DNA of 64,000 bases from Lucinisca nassula (lineage: Eukaryota; Mollusca; Bivalvia; Lucinida; Lucinidae). Position numbers and translations under genes: made by a program. The DNA is taken from NCBI GenBank assembly GCA_963580285.1, contig OY757015.1, positions 127,750,188 to 127,814,187 of the forward strand, given 5' to 3'. Within the stretch, counting starts at the first letter, position 1. Every line of letters begins with the position of its first letter. The notes under the pieces were generated by a model, which made no database searches, had not been told where the DNA came from, and saw only the letters and a list, made by a program, of their open reading frames with translations. Of the stretch, positions 20,805 through 31,984 are shown one piece after another.

Positions 20805-21455
20805 GCATGACCGTGACCTTGGCGGTATGGACCTTGGTTTTGCGTGTGACACATTGTCTCTTGATGGTGAAGATTTCTGCCAAGTAATTTCAAAATCCAT
20901 CCAGAAATAAGAAAGTTATTGACCGTGTTTAAGTTTCTGACCATTATTTGACGTTTGATCTCTAAGTACGACATTGACCTTGGCGGTACTGACCTGCGTT
21001 TTACGAGTGACATATCGTCTCATGATGGTGAACATTTCTGCGAAGTAATTTCAAAATCCATCGAGAAATAAGAAAGTTATTGACTTTAAGTTTCGGATCC
21101 TTTTTTTGCCTTTGTACCATGAAGGTACGGATATGGGTTTTGCGCGCAACACATTGTCTCATGACGGTAAACATTTCTGCCAAGTAATATCAAAATCCAT
21201 TCAGAAATAAGGAAGTTATTGACCGCATTTAAGTTGCGGGAATTTTTCTGACCTTTGACCCCATCAGTACGAGCAACACATCGTCTCATGAAGTTTAAAA
21301 TTTCTGCAAAATAATTTCAAAATCCTCCACAAATAAGAAAGTGTTTGACTGCGTTTAAGTTTCGGACGCACGAACGTACGCACGGGCGAACAAATGGACG
21401 GACAAGGGCAATACTATATGCCCTTTCCACCACTCTTCGAATGGCGGATGTATAA
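20805..21455. repeat. Tandem array, ~150-bp units, with hairpin-like end
   Basis: Four units share CATTGTCTCATGATGGT, ATTTCTGCCAAGTAATTTC, AATCCATCCAGAAATAAG and AAGTTATTGACC, as in the SAT-II array at 60487-62264. A GGACGGACAAGGGC tract and ATATGCCC...TATAAAAAA follow near 21405-21455, suggesting a SAT-II-like 3' end. The 5' end is missing. Confidence 0.65.
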
Positions 21456-21527
21456 AAAATCTAGTTTAACCTGGGTTTCTTATGAAGTGTACGAAATCAT
21501 GATACATCCCGTGTACTGGGAATCTAT

Positions 21528-21778
21528 CATTATGGAAACACGCCTATACAAATACAATGTAAATTTTACCACCGAAAAATGAAAATTTGCAGATGAAAAA
21601 TTTCGATACTCTTTTTTATTTCTGCTCAAAACGTAGTCAGCGGTTCTAACGATTACTCACAATCTATGCTTTTGAGCAGAAATAAGAAAAAATAATGTAT
21701 ACCCCTGCAAAATCTTGTTTTACTATATATAAGTGGCGTTCAAGGGGGTCAAAATTATATAGGCGTGTTTTAGTGATG
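21528..21778. mobile_element. FB-A foldback MITE, half core
   Basis: CATTATGGAAACACGCC to GGCGTGTTTTAGTGATG. Only the right half of the core survives (GCGGTTCTAACGATTACTC). Both CTTTTTTATTTCTGCTC and GAGCAGAAATAAGAAAAA are present. Confidence 0.8.
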
Positions 21779-22564
21779 CATGCATTTAACTTTCAATCAG
21801 ACCCAATAAGGCCATAAAACGGTTCGCATGCGTTTGCGGCAAGCTAAAGAGGCAAACTATATTTTCAATACTGCTTTATTGGTGAAACTTTCAGGCCATG
21901 AACAAAATTTTCTTGCAACATTTGTAAGTACAACAATTATTACAAATACTGCGTCGTTGCGTTTGCACTTTGGGCTAGTTTATATAGGGCGTAGGCGCGT
22001 GGTAGATAGCGTTATAACGCATACACACGCGTAGTTTCCCGATTCGCCGAAAAAGTAAAACTATTGAATAATTCGAAAAGAAATGCTTTGGTATGTAAGA
22101 AAAGGAATCTTTTATGTGTATGGATTCGATTTAGGCATTTCCAACCCCCAGGATGACTGAGCTGATTGGAAACTAGTCACTCCCTAGTTTAATAGTGGTC
22201 CGATTAGCCCTCGGGTTGGAAACGGTTGTATCGAACCCAATACCCATGAAAGAACTCGTTAGCCGTGACAACTCCGTCCATGACACAACCCGAACGAAAT
22301 ATTTTATTGCTGTTTCTGGTACAATATTAGTGGAGAAACGGACATCAAGAGTCACCGACCCGCGTACGACACCCGGAAAATAATTGTCCCACATAGGAGA
22401 CAGTGGCAGGAACAATATGAAAATGACGCACAGACGTTAGGAAACAACACCGTATAGAAAACGTTATACAAAAACTTCGCCACAGACAGAACAGCTTTAG
22501 TGCTATGTAACGCTGACCTTACAAGAATGTTCATTATTCGGACTCGTGATGCTATTACGTGAAT
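21779..22564. other. Unassigned stretch
   Basis: No gene or family recognised. Overlapping frames at 22195-22415 lie on opposite strands and look random. Confidence 0.35.
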
Positions 22565-22907
22565 AATGGAAGGAGATTAAAAAAGTTCAGAATAGGACAG
22601 CTAGATTTGTAATGAGCAAGTACAGCTTTGGAACTGGAAGTATGTCTGGAATAATGGGAGTCTCTCAGAAAAAAGGAGGAGAGACACTAGGCTTATATTC
22701 TTATATTCTCTAATGGTTGCTGACAAGATCCAACAGATGACCTTACCCCCCCCCCCCCCAATTCAGAGCGGCAGAAAGCCTTACTCTTTGGCAGTTCAGG
22801 TGCCCTCTGCAAGAACTGACATCTACACAGGACTCTTCCCTCAGACAATTAGAGATAGGAATGCCCTTCCAGAATCAGGTATTTCATGCGGAAGGTGCAA
22901 AGGATAA
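22565..22907 (+). pseudogene. Non-LTR retrotransposon 3' fragment (reverse transcriptase C-terminus)
   Basis: Broken translation reads KKVQNRTARFVMSKYSFG, later RRRDTRLIFLYSLMVADKI, then RTDIYTGLFPQTIRDRNALP. That order, ending with RTDxYxxxFFPxTIRxWNxLP-like sequence, is typical of the end of ORF2 in CR1/L2/Jockey-type LINEs. At least one frame change and a C13 run (near 22746) interrupt it. 5'-truncated; no promoter or endonuclease. Confidence 0.75.
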
Positions 22908-23073
22908 TGTAACTTAGTTTACTTGGCGAGAGTTAGGGATTAACTTTCCTTTTCGCAGGTCCTGGTGCATGAACATTATTTGATGTGTCACCAGTAACAA
23001 TTCAGATTCAGAACGTCTGGCAATAACGATTTCACGTTTAAAATTACCAATAAGAGGCGTCTGTCATTAGCGT

Positions 23074-23206
23074 TTCAATGAGGTGGTTCTAACAAGAACC
23101 AACAATCTATATTTTAGAGCAGAAATAAGAAAAATAAGGTTTACCCATGTAAACCCCAGTTTTACTATCAAGTGGGTCAAAATTATATAGGCGAGCTTTC
23201 GTGATG
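23074..23206. mobile_element. FB-A fragment (right half)
   Basis: Starts within the core (TGAGGTGGTTCTAAC), passes GAGCAGAAATAAGAAAAA and ends GGCGAGCTTTCGTGATG. Confidence 0.7.
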
Positions 23207-24022
23207 TATAATGTAGAAACTTGGTTGTTTTCTGTATATTAGGAAACAATATCTACAAAAGATACATGAACACTGGTTTAATATTATCAAATATACAACG
23301 TGATAAGATAGGCAGTTATCTGCACTCAAAGTGACTTGAGTAAAACTGAGTTATCACAAATTATTAGACGTATACATTTGTCTCAATTTCATTTACTTGA
23401 ATGACTGTGTTTCCTATGGTATTGCTCTTGTGTCAAATCATTTAGCCCCTTTTCATCCCATGAAAATTCTTCTTTGAACATGCGTATTGAAAAGTAATAT
23501 TTACAATCTTAATATTATTTTCCATATTTTTGAGGCGGTCTTTACGAGAACAAACAATCTATGCTTGCAGAAACCTTTAGAAAACATGTCATGGATTTTG
23601 TTGTTGTTTTCAAGTTTCCCAGTGTCGCGGGTCGTCAGCTGGTGGGGTCTCAGGGAACGAATCCATACTGGCAGTTATGGATTTTCGGCTGAAAATGTCA
23701 ATTTATAGCATTGTAAAAGAATTCTAATGCACTTGCGTATGTAAGGCGACTTCTGATTGGATAACGTCAGAAATTGCGGCAGTATATTCTGCGATGTACT
23801 GTCGGAAACCCGCCGTCATTATGAAACGTCGCTTTTCATTGGCTTGTATTTGGGTTTATGCTGCTCACAGCACTTGCCGTTTTGTGCAAAATGGTACACA
23901 TTTTTGTTTTTGTTTTCCTCTACAAAACAAGCAAACAAGTGCATTAGAATAGGGATAACTGTGTTGCAAAATTGTCATTTTAGGAGTTAAATCGTCCGTT
24001 CAAGCGTATAACCGCCGACTTG
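23207..24022. other. Mostly unassigned; core remnant at 23533-23573
   Basis: A GAGGCGGTCTTTACGAGAAC piece with CAATCTATG and GCAGAAAC is a degenerate half-core. No gene recognised. Confidence 0.4.
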
Positions 24023-24298
24023 CACCACGAAAACATATCTATATAATTCTGACCCCCTTGAACGCCACCTATTTTACAGTAAAACTGTGGGTTACAGGGA
24101 TAAACCTTATTTTTCTTATTTCCGCTCTAACGTATACATTTTGGGTACTCGTTAGAACATCGAGGCGGTTCTAACGTGTACCCACAATCTATATTTTGAG
24201 CAGAAATAAGTAAAATATCACAATTTTTTTTATCTTAAAATTTTCGATTTCTGGCGGTAAAATTTACCATGTATTTGTATAGGTACGTTTTCGTAATG
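24023..24298. mobile_element. FB-A foldback MITE
   Basis: CACCACGAAAACATATC to GGTACGTTTTCGTAATG, core at about 24135-24193 with a short left arm (GAACATCGAGGCGGTTC). Confidence 0.8.
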
Positions 24299-24314
24299 AT
24301 CTTCTCAAATGACA

Positions 24315-24582
24315 AATTTGATTAAAACTATCCCCTAATTTGATTAAAACTATCCCCTAATTTGATTAAAACTATCCCCTAATTTGATTAAAACTATCCC
24401 CTAATTTGATTAAAACTATCCCCTAATTTGATTAAAACTATCCCCTAATTTGATTAAAACTATCCCCTAATTTGATAAAAACTATCCCCTAATTTGATTA
24501 AAACTATCCCCTAATTTGATTAAAACTATCCCCTAATTTGATTAAAACTATCCCCTAATTTGATAAAAACTATCCCCTAATT
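24315..24582. repeat. 22-bp minisatellite, 12 copies
   Basis: Twelve copies of CCCCTAATTTGATTAAAACT (22-bp period), almost identical. Copies 8 and 12 carry the same T-to-A change (TTGATAAAAAC), suggesting duplication of a four-copy block at the right end. It begins 16 bp after the FB-A end. Confidence 0.9.
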
Positions 24583-24715
24583 TTCTGATATGGGTTCATT
24601 TTCTCAAAATTGAATACTCTTGTGATGGTTACTCGTCCGGCAATAACGCTCTTTCTTTTTACATTTCACTGCCATGTATATCACAGTACGAATGACTTAC
24701 TTATCGTCGTTGGTT

Positions 24716-24900
24716 TGAGTGTAACGGCCCAGTCAACACTGTTTATGCCATATCGAGCCGGTAAGCTTACCTAACCACACTTTCTCTGGCCTTGTTTATA
24801 CATAAACGGTGCAAGCCGCAAACCGATACAGTGCACAATCTTTAGAAAGAAACTGACAACTGCCCTTTTTAAATCGCTGAATCAGCGACTATACAAAAAT
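24716..24900 (-). mobile_element. S4 SINE-like repeat
   Basis: GTGTAACGGCCCAGTCAACAC, GAGCCGGTAAGCTTACCTAA, CATAAACGGTGCAAG, AAATCGCTGAATCAGC. Same family as 30447, 49080 and 3845. Confidence 0.55.
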
Positions 24901-25599
24901 CATGGTCAGTCTCCACGGAAGAATATGCCGAAGGCATATGAAAAAATCATATCAGACAACTTATTTTCATAAAATTCTGCCTTACTTACAAACTAAAAAA
25001 GATAAATTAAAAAATAAAAATAAATAAATAAATGTCACAGTTTGGAAATATCATGAAAAATAATATATTCTGTAATGCTTTTGGCGTGTTTTCGTAATGA
25101 ATGGATGTTCGCTTCAAGATATCTGGCCCAGAGAAAAAAAAACAAACAAAAAAAAACACTTGTCGTGCTCAGCACTAAGTTGGTGTGGTTCATAATTAGC
25201 AATGTTATATTTATGGGCAGGACCAATACTATTTTTCTTTTGATTCATCAATAATTTTCAGATTTAATATTTTGTGAATTATGAACCATACATGTTTTTG
25301 TATATACTGCGTGATGCTTCATTGTATTGGTTAGGATAATATCAAGTTCGATGTTGATTTTATCAGCCATTTTATTTATTTATTTATTCATTTATTTATT
25401 TATTCTGCGTATTGTAAATATTCATTGTCTGTCCAAATTTTACATATTTTGGATGTGTGTGTATTTCTGATCTTCCATTTTGACCACCTACAATTTCAGT
25501 CATGATTACTATTATAGATTAATTTACAAACTTAAAGATATATGTTACATTTATCAACATGTTGATCTTGTGCAGTCTGGAGTGTGACACAAAAATTAA
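24901..25599. other. Unassigned AT-rich stretch
   Basis: Includes an isolated FB-A right end at 25080-25100 (GGCGTGTTTTCGTAATG) and a TTTA-rich tract near 25370-25400. No gene. Confidence 0.45.
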
Positions 25600-25809
25600 C
25601 CCATATAAACCGAATAGAATAATTCACCTAATAGACTTGAACAGGTGCATTCTCAACCGAAGGCTTGAGTGTTTGTAAGTTTAACAAAACAAAATCTTTG
25701 CAGTGTAAGCAAGCACTGAAGACCCAGATCAGACGCCGCTAAACGCGGCGTCAGATCTGGGTCTTCACTGCTACCAGTGTTCTGTTTGGTGACTTTAGGA
25801 ATATATGGG
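25600..25809. mobile_element. PB MITE variant (CCCATATA ends)
   Basis: TTAA (25596-25599) then CCCATATAAACC; right end GGAATATATGGG then TTAA (25810-25813). Central hairpin CCAGATCAGACGCCGC / GCGGCGTCAGATCTGG at about 25722-25766. Confidence 0.8.
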
Positions 25810-25946
25810 TTAACGGGGTTCAACAAAATGTCATGTGCGGAAAACAAAGACAGATCATCACCACCTTTGCCAAACGTGCACCCACTTTCTATTTAAAGAA
25901 GCCATAATATGTTCAGGGCGAACAACAGTCTCTGTTCAGAGCCACA

Positions 25947-25995
25947 ACGTTTTTTTTTTTATTGTTTTTTTTTTTTTTTTTTTGTTTTATTTTTA
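25947..25995. repeat. Poly-T tract
   Basis: Two runs of T (10 and more than 15) interrupted by ATTG and GTTTTA. The 62-residue frame over it is low complexity. Confidence 0.7.
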
Positions 25996-26314
25996 GATTC
26001 GCTGAGCCCTTGCAAAATATTTGCACTCATTAGTTTCGGTTATTTAACAGTTCAGACGTATCTTGTAAATATTTGCACAATTTTTAGGTCCGAGTGATTG
26101 TATGTACGAGCGCGATTAGTGTTCTGTAGAAGGTACAAAGCGGTACTGACCTATATGGCGAGATAATATTTCTGATAGCAGTTGAACCTGAGAAAATGAC
26201 AGATGATTTTATATGTATGAATCTGTATTATTGCAGGCCATACATTGTGCAATATATCAATTTGACAACATAAATTATTCAGATTTAACAACACTCTATA
26301 GACACTGAAATCAC

Positions 26315-26720
<406 letters not shown>

Positions 26721-27330
26721 CATGCCCGTCGTCATGATTGCGGCTATAGATTCATTTATAATACACGAATAGGTCAAACTACTTTTAGAGATGAATGCCA
26801 GCTGGCCAGTCAGACAATCAGTCAGTCAATCTGTCTATCCGGAAGTGAGTCACCCAATCAGTCAACCAATCATTCAATCAGCCAATCAATAAATCAATCA
26901 ATTGAGCATGTCCCTAGTGGTATTACGCTGACACTGTAGATTCATGCTGAAATCAAAATTGAACATTATTCTAACAGAAAAATAAAACACTTCCGCTTAT
27001 ACAAAAAGCCTGTTTCTAAGCCCCGAAGACCGGTAAAATTACCTACGCAAACAGTGTAGAACCAGGTGAGAAGTCCATAGCATGTCATCTCACCATGATC
27101 TACACTGACAGCCATTCTATTTATGATTATTGATTGAACTCCAAATCTTCAAAAAAAGATTTTGTCCAGTGATTCTCATATTAGTGTGCGTAAAGAAAAC
27201 ATGAGACTTAATAAACCAAAGCACTGCCAGCAATGGTGTGTCGATTGTCTCTGAGTGCACGCTAGAAAATAGTCCCGAACGGGGATTCAAGAATGTTTAG
27301 TCTAACCCTTGAACTCCTGTATTTAAGCAA
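26721..27330. other. Unassigned stretch with residual tetranucleotides
   Basis: Degenerate CAGTCAAT words to about 26905, then no recognised feature. Confidence 0.4.
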
Positions 27331-27390
27331 ACCGTGTAGACCCTGATCAGACGCCGCATTCTGCGGCGTCTGATCTGGGTCTCCACTGTT
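27331..27390. repeat. PB-type core hairpin
   Basis: GTGTAGACCCTGATCAGACG and CGTCTGATCTGGGTCTCCAC around GCCGCATTCTGCGGC. Same core as at 25722 and 48973. TTAA ends are not clear; TAACCCTTGAACTCC at 27303 may be a worn left end. Confidence 0.7.
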
Positions 27391-27589
27391 TACCAAACCC
27401 GAGATTCTAGAGATAACCTTCTTAAGCAACACTCTGACGTCGCAACGATAATAATAACCCGGTTATATTCTATAAATAACCGTTACCTGGATTTCCTGCC
27501 AATCATTGACATCAGAAATAAAGGGATTCTGTGCTTAATAACTCTGGGTCGATTGACAAACAATCGACACCTACCCCCTCCAAAAATAA

Positions 27590-27868
27590 CATTACGATAA
27601 CACACCCGTGCGACATAGTGCATTTTTCACACCTCCAAAATGGCTACTTTTCTGATGAAAATCCGTGATATTTTTCTTATTTATACTGCAAACATAGGTT
27701 GTGGGTGCTCGTTAGAACCGCCTCATTGAGGCGGTTCTAACGAGTACCCACAACCTATGTCTTTGAGCATGAATAAGAAAAATAAGGCATACCCCCTTAA
27801 ACCCCAATTTTCTCTAAATAAAGTGGGGTTTAAGGGGGTGTTTATTTCACGGACTTGTTCGCGAGATG
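27590..27868. mobile_element. FB-B foldback MITE, well preserved
   Basis: CATTACGATAACACACCC to CACGGACTTGTTCGCGAGATG (in part). The core at 27698-27760 is nearly perfect (GTGCTCGTTAGAACCGCC / GGCGGTTCTAACGAGTAC). Good reference copy for the family. Confidence 0.85.
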
Positions 27869-28386
27869 ATAAATAAATAAAATAAAATAAAAATAATAAT
27901 AAATAAATAAAATAAAATGATTTATTGCTTTATTGGTGCAAAGTTGCAGTTGTGCACCAGTAAGCGAACATCACTGCATGGTATAAACCATTTAAAGCGT
28001 AATCATGATACTAATATGCAATTTTAGAGGTGTTAGCATTATATAAACCCTGTTAAATGGAATTCATTGTAAAAATGTAGGAATATCATTAACCATTTAA
28101 ACAGTTTGACATTTGGTTCTTCATTCTTACAAAGATATTTTTTTACTAAATCAACTACGGTCCCAAAAATTGTAGTATCCTGAGAAAAAAGAGAGAAAAA
28201 AGCAGACCTGTAAGCTGAAGCGATTGCGCATTTGATCGTGCCCTAAAATGGCCTTATGACCTACACGCACGCACATAGATACATACATACGTACAAACGT
28301 ACGTGTACGCCTAGATACGTACGTTAGTACATGCGTGCGTGCGTGCGTGCGCGCGCGTAAGTCTATACATACATACATTCAATTCA
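27869..28386. other. Low-complexity and unassigned sequence
   Basis: (AAAT)n-like tract 27869-27920, then unassigned sequence, then a (GTAC/GTGC)n-like tract at 28260-28360. No gene. Confidence 0.5.
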
Positions 28387-28391
28387 ATACA

Positions 28392-28464
28392 ATAAACCCC
28401 ACTTATCTCTATACTAAGTAGGGTTTACATGGGTATTCATTTCAGGGACTTGTTTACATGACGT
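28392..28464. mobile_element. FB-B fragment (right end)
   Basis: AAACCCCACTTATCTCTATAC, GTAGGGTTTACATGGG, ATTTCAGGGACTTGTTTAC, ATGACG. Confidence 0.6.
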
Positions 28465-28544
28465 TTCCTAAGCGTTCTAGAGCCCCAAGGACCGTTCTTC
28501 TTACTCGATGTAATTATATGTTTGTGATAATTTAGAGAGATTTA

Positions 28545-28728
28545 TTTTACTTTATCTTAAAATATGCTGCGTGTACTCATCTCGATCGCCTCGATGAGGC
28601 GATTCCAATGGGTACAAACAACAAACCTTTAATTGATAGAAGATCTAAAGGATATCCTGTATTAACGCCAGCTATACTTCTGGGCTGACCCCTTGGTCTT
28701 GAACCACCCCTCTCTCGATCAAATGTTC
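28545..28728. mobile_element. POG MITE fragment with core
   Basis: Core TGTACTCATCTCGATCGCC / GGCGATTCCAATGGGTACAA at about 28568-28618. The tail GAACCACCCCTCTCTCGATC matches the interior of the copy at 1-258. The terminal TIRs are lost. Confidence 0.6.
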
Positions 28729-28735
28729 ATTGTTC

Positions 28736-29017
28736 CATTACGAAAACAGGCCTATACAAATACATTGCAAACCTTATCGCCGAAAGAAAGAAATTTTGAA
28801 TACGAAAAATAGTGATATTGTTCTTATTTCTGCTCAAAATATAGATTTTGTGTGCTCGTTAGAACTGCCTTATCGAGGAGGTTCTAACGAATATCTAGAA
28901 TCTATATATTTTACAGTAGAAATAACAATAATATGGTTTACCCCTGTAAACCCCACGTTTACTATATAAAAGTGGGGTTCAAGGGGGTCAAAATTATATA
29001 GGCGTGTTTTCGTGATG
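28736..29017. mobile_element. FB-A foldback MITE
   Basis: CATTACGAAAACAGGCC to GGCGTGTTTTCGTGATG, core at about 28845-28908, partly decayed. The GTGGGGTTCAAGGGGGTC arm is intact. Confidence 0.85.
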
Positions 29018-29174
29018 CATAGGTATTCGAGGCACAGGCGCTCGACAATACACTCACACACGCAAGCGCGCTCACACGCACGCGCACGCGTAAATTCCAT
29101 GCCAGGTTAAACTATTTATACAAGAATGTTTTAGTATCTACCGATATTCAAAAGGGAAACTGGAGAATCCATAA

Positions 29175-29379
29175 CCCTTATCTTGCTGAATATTAATTTA
29201 AGCCACTCCCATTTCTGTCTATCAACCAATCAAATTACTTGATGTAATTTATTACTACAAATTCATAAACTGAATGCCAAACAGTGTAGATCCTGATCAG
29301 ATGACTTCTGAAGAAGCCATCTGATCTGGATCTACACTGTTTGGAAAGATAGGGGTTGTCGTGAACAGCAAGATAAGGG
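29175..29379. mobile_element. PB MITE variant (CCCTTATCTTGCTG ends)
   Basis: Left end CCCTTATCTTGCTG, right end CAGCAAGATAAGGG followed by TTAA (29380-29383); the left flank is ATAA. Core AGTGTAGATCCTGATCAG / CTGATCTGGATCTACACT at about 29284-29336. Confidence 0.75.
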
Positions 29380-29703
29380 TTAAGATATCAATATATGTCT
29401 AGTTTCAGATAACGGTTTACCTTTCGAGCACTACGAAAACTTCTAGAGCATACACCATATTTGTTTCTTAGTTTTTCGAGAAAATTGCCTGGTATACATG
29501 AATAGTTTGCCGTCTTACAATTTTCTCTTAAGCAAAAAAAAAAAAAAAAACAAGAAAAGAAAAGAAGTACTTTGAAAATCCTTCTGCTAGTCGTGCTTTG
29601 CAATGAAAGTGTACACCCACTGATCATTTATCTTAAGGGTTGTCGGTTATGATTTTAAAATAAACTTTCATAAAATTATTACAAAACTATATAACAGACT
29701 CAC

Positions 29704-29842
29704 CTCTAGGTAATCCCTCCTGAGCGTCCATCTTTTTTATCTCCTCAAGAGTGGGGTCGGTGGCATATTCCACACCAAAAGTCAAATTTATAAAACATAA
29801 TAAGCCTATAAAATAAATCAAGAAAACTCTGTATTTCGCCAT
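29704..29842 (-). CDS. Candidate first coding exon of a secreted protein
   Basis: From the ATG at 29842 (context ACAAAATGG, a good match for animal initiation) the frame reads MAKYRVFLIYFIGLLCF, then INLTFGVEYATDPTLEE and on to GLPR. The N-terminus has a basic start, about 16 hydrophobic residues and a small-residue G before VEY, as in a cleavable signal peptide. The sequence then runs into AGAG/GTGAGT, a strong splice donor, giving 46 codons plus one base (phase 1, common after signal-peptide exons). Upstream on the minus strand is a TATA-like GTTATATACACC at about 29920, giving a short 5' leader. The stop in the open frame lies just past the donor. No family recognised; following exons should lie at lower coordinates but I could not identify one. 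It is one of very few coding candidates not explained by repeats. Confidence 0.4.
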
Positions 29843-29911
29843 TTTGTCCAAAGTGAGTGCACCATACAAAATCACATGACCACTGATCAGTAAGTCGCTA
29901 TCTCTTAAGGT

Positions 29912-29925
29912 GTATATAACGATAC
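29912..29925 (-). promoter_or_regulatory. Possible TATA box of the candidate exon
   Basis: CGTTATATACACC on the minus strand lies about 75 bp upstream of the ATG at 29842; ATTGGTTCAATAG further upstream is CCAAT-like. By motif only. Confidence 0.25.
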
Positions 29926-30143
29926 GGACTAATGGACCCAAGTCTCCTATTGAACCAATTGTCGGATATCTTCGGGGGATATCGGAAAAACGGGAAATGC
30001 GTTTAATATTTTAAAAGTTGCATGAATTAACAAAAAGAAAATTAATACTTAGTCTAGATAAAAAAAACTGTTTTTAAGGGGAGTTGGTAACGGAAGCATT
30101 TCTTTTCTATATAAAATAGAATTAAATAACAATTCGACTGTAT

Positions 30144-30444
30144 TTGTTTGCTTGTTTGTTTGTTTGAGTTGAGGGTTTACGTCCCCGTCAACACTATTAA
30201 GGTCATTTTGGAGAGATTGCTTCCGATTTTGTGGGACTTTTACCCGACATTGAGATGAAATGACATCTCAAGCCCTACCGCCCATAGAAACCGCTACGGT
30301 TTAAGGAGCGGTCCGACTCGCATCACATTTCCTGGGCAGGCTTAGACCTAAGCTGTTTACCAGTACTCAAGTTCGGTCGGTTTCAGCTCTGCGCGGAAGC
30401 ACCGTGCAGCCCAATCTATTTCTCCAGGCCCAGATGGGCGGGGA
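30144..30444 (-). mobile_element. S1 SINE
   Basis: Reversed (CAAA)n tail, GAGGGTTTACGTCCCCGTC, GAGATGAAATGACATCTC, ending GATGGGCGGGG. More diverged than the next copy. Confidence 0.75.
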
Positions 30445-30446
30445 CT

Positions 30447-30640
30447 TTGCTTGTTTGTATTGGAGTTTTTGTTTGTGTGTTTGTATTGGAGTTTAAAGGC
30501 CCATTGAACAATATGTAGGTCAATGTTTAGCCGGTCAGTTTACCTATCCACACTTTTCCGTATTATACGTAAGCGGTAGAGTGTACATTCTTTCGCCAGA
30601 AGCTGACAATTGACCTTCTTGAATCAGCGGAAAGGACAGA
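30447..30640 (-). mobile_element. S4 SINE-like repeat
   Basis: TTGTATTGGAGTTTAAAGGCC, TTATACGTAAGCGGTAGAG, TTTCGCCAGAAGCTGAC, CTTGAATCAGCGGAA. Same family as 49080. Confidence 0.6.
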
Positions 30641-30652
30641 ATGACCGTTCGT

Positions 30653-31072
30653 TTTGTTTGATTTGAGGTTTAACGTCCCCGTCAACATTATATAGGTCAT
30701 TTTGGAGACGTTGCTCCCAATTTTGTGGGACTTTTACCCGGCATTGAGATGAAATGACATCTCAAGCCCTGTCGCCCAATGAAACCAATAGGGTTTATAA
30801 GCATGGACGGACCGACTCACACCGCTTTGCCTGGGTAGGCTTAGATCCTCTAAGTGGTTTACCAGTACTCGTGTGCAGTCGGTTTCAGCTCTGTGTGGAA
30901 GCATAATGCAGTCCATCTATTTCTTGAAGCCCCGATGGGCGGGGGCCCGACAAAGTCACCGTGGAAAAAAATCATGATTGATCTACACGAAGGAATGTTG
31001 CCGACCCCGGCAGGTATCGAACCCGCGTCCTCCTGAACACCAGTCAGACGCACATCCGACTGAGCTACCGTC
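30653..31072 (-). mobile_element. S1 SINE with tRNA-like head
   Basis: The S1 body and tail occupy 30653-30946. Continuing 5' on the minus strand (30947-31072) is a tRNA-like head: CGGTAGCTCAGTCGGATG (box A), then ACGCGGGTTCGATACCTGC (box B). It joins the GGCCCCCGCCCATCGG start of the body through about 55 bp. If this junction is original, S1 is a tRNA-derived SINE of about 420 bp and the other copies are 5'-truncated. It could also be two adjacent insertions. Confidence 0.65.
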
Positions 31073-31077
31073 ATCTC

Positions 31078-31271
31078 AAATGACATCTCAAGCCCTGTCA
31101 CCCCATGAATCCAATAAGGTGTATAAGTATGGACGGTCCAACTCGCACCGCTTTGCCTGGGCAGGATTAGATCCTATAAGCGGTGTACCAGTACTTGTCT
31201 GCGGTCGGTTTCAGCTTTGCGTGGATGCATCATGCAGCACGGCTATTTCTACAAGCCCCGACGGGCGGGGG
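31078..31271 (-). mobile_element. S1 SINE fragment (head side)
   Basis: ATGACATCTCAAGCCCTGTC to GCCCCGACGGGCGGGGG; the tail side is missing. Confidence 0.7.
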
Positions 31272-31312
31272 AATAATTGCATGTAGTACTTCCTTGTTAG
31301 TTTGTATGTGTC

Positions 31313-31450
31313 TTTGTTTGTTTTGAGGTTTAACGTCCCCGTCGACACTTTATAGTCATTTAGGAGATGTTGCTTCCAATTTTGTGGGACTTTTACCCGA
31401 CACTGAGGTGAGATATCTCAAACCCTGCCGTCCAATGAAACCGATAGGTG
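31313..31450 (-). mobile_element. S1 SINE fragment (tail side)
   Basis: TTTGTTTTGAGGTTTAACG to AAACCGATAGGTG; it stops inside the body. Confidence 0.7.
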
Positions 31451-31519
31451 TCACACTTGTTAGTTTGTATGTAACAAAACATTTCTGAATACAAGAAACA
31501 AGAATGTAAATAAATTGAA

Positions 31520-31984
31520 CTTTACGATAACACATACATGTGACATAGTATGTTTTTATATCTCCAAAACTGCCATTTGTCCTGACGAAATTTGTTAACC
31601 CATTTTGTACCGGAAACACCAAAACGGGTAGTAGGCAAACAGTGCAGGCCCAGATCAGACGCCACAGATCGCGGCATCTGATCATGGCCTACACTGTTTG
31701 CACAAAGTTCAGCCATTTTCCAAATGAAATTTGAAGAAAACACAACCTGACACTACTAAAATTTGAAATGGACTCCTGCTATATATAAGGAGGAAGATTG
31801 CATTTGGTACAAAAACGGTTAAATTGCATTTCAATGTACTCCAAACGACCTCGTAGTTGGTACTCGTTCTATGTCTTTGTGCAAAAACAAGAAAAATAGT
31901 GTATACCCCTGTACACCTAAGCTTTCTCTATATGAAGTGGGTTGTACATGTACGGGGTGTTCATTACATGGACTTTTCGACATG
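31520..31984. mobile_element. FB-B foldback MITE split by PB
   Basis: Left end TTTACGATAACACATAC, right end TTCATTACATGGACTTTTCG. The core is reduced to GTTGGTACTCGTTCTATG. The insertion at 31599-31818 duplicated TTAA. Confidence 0.7.
31599..31818. mobile_element. PB MITE nested in FB-B
   Basis: TTAA (31595-31598), CCCATTTTGTACCGG at the left, GGTACAAAAACGG at the right, TTAA (31819-31822). Interior hairpin CAGATCAGACGCC near 31650-31690 and TATATATAAGG near the right end, as in the copy at 48840 (reverse orientation). Confidence 0.85.

Noticed and set aside
24315..24582. CRISPR-like array
   Set aside because: The 22-bp units are contiguous with no spacers, and the context is eukaryotic.
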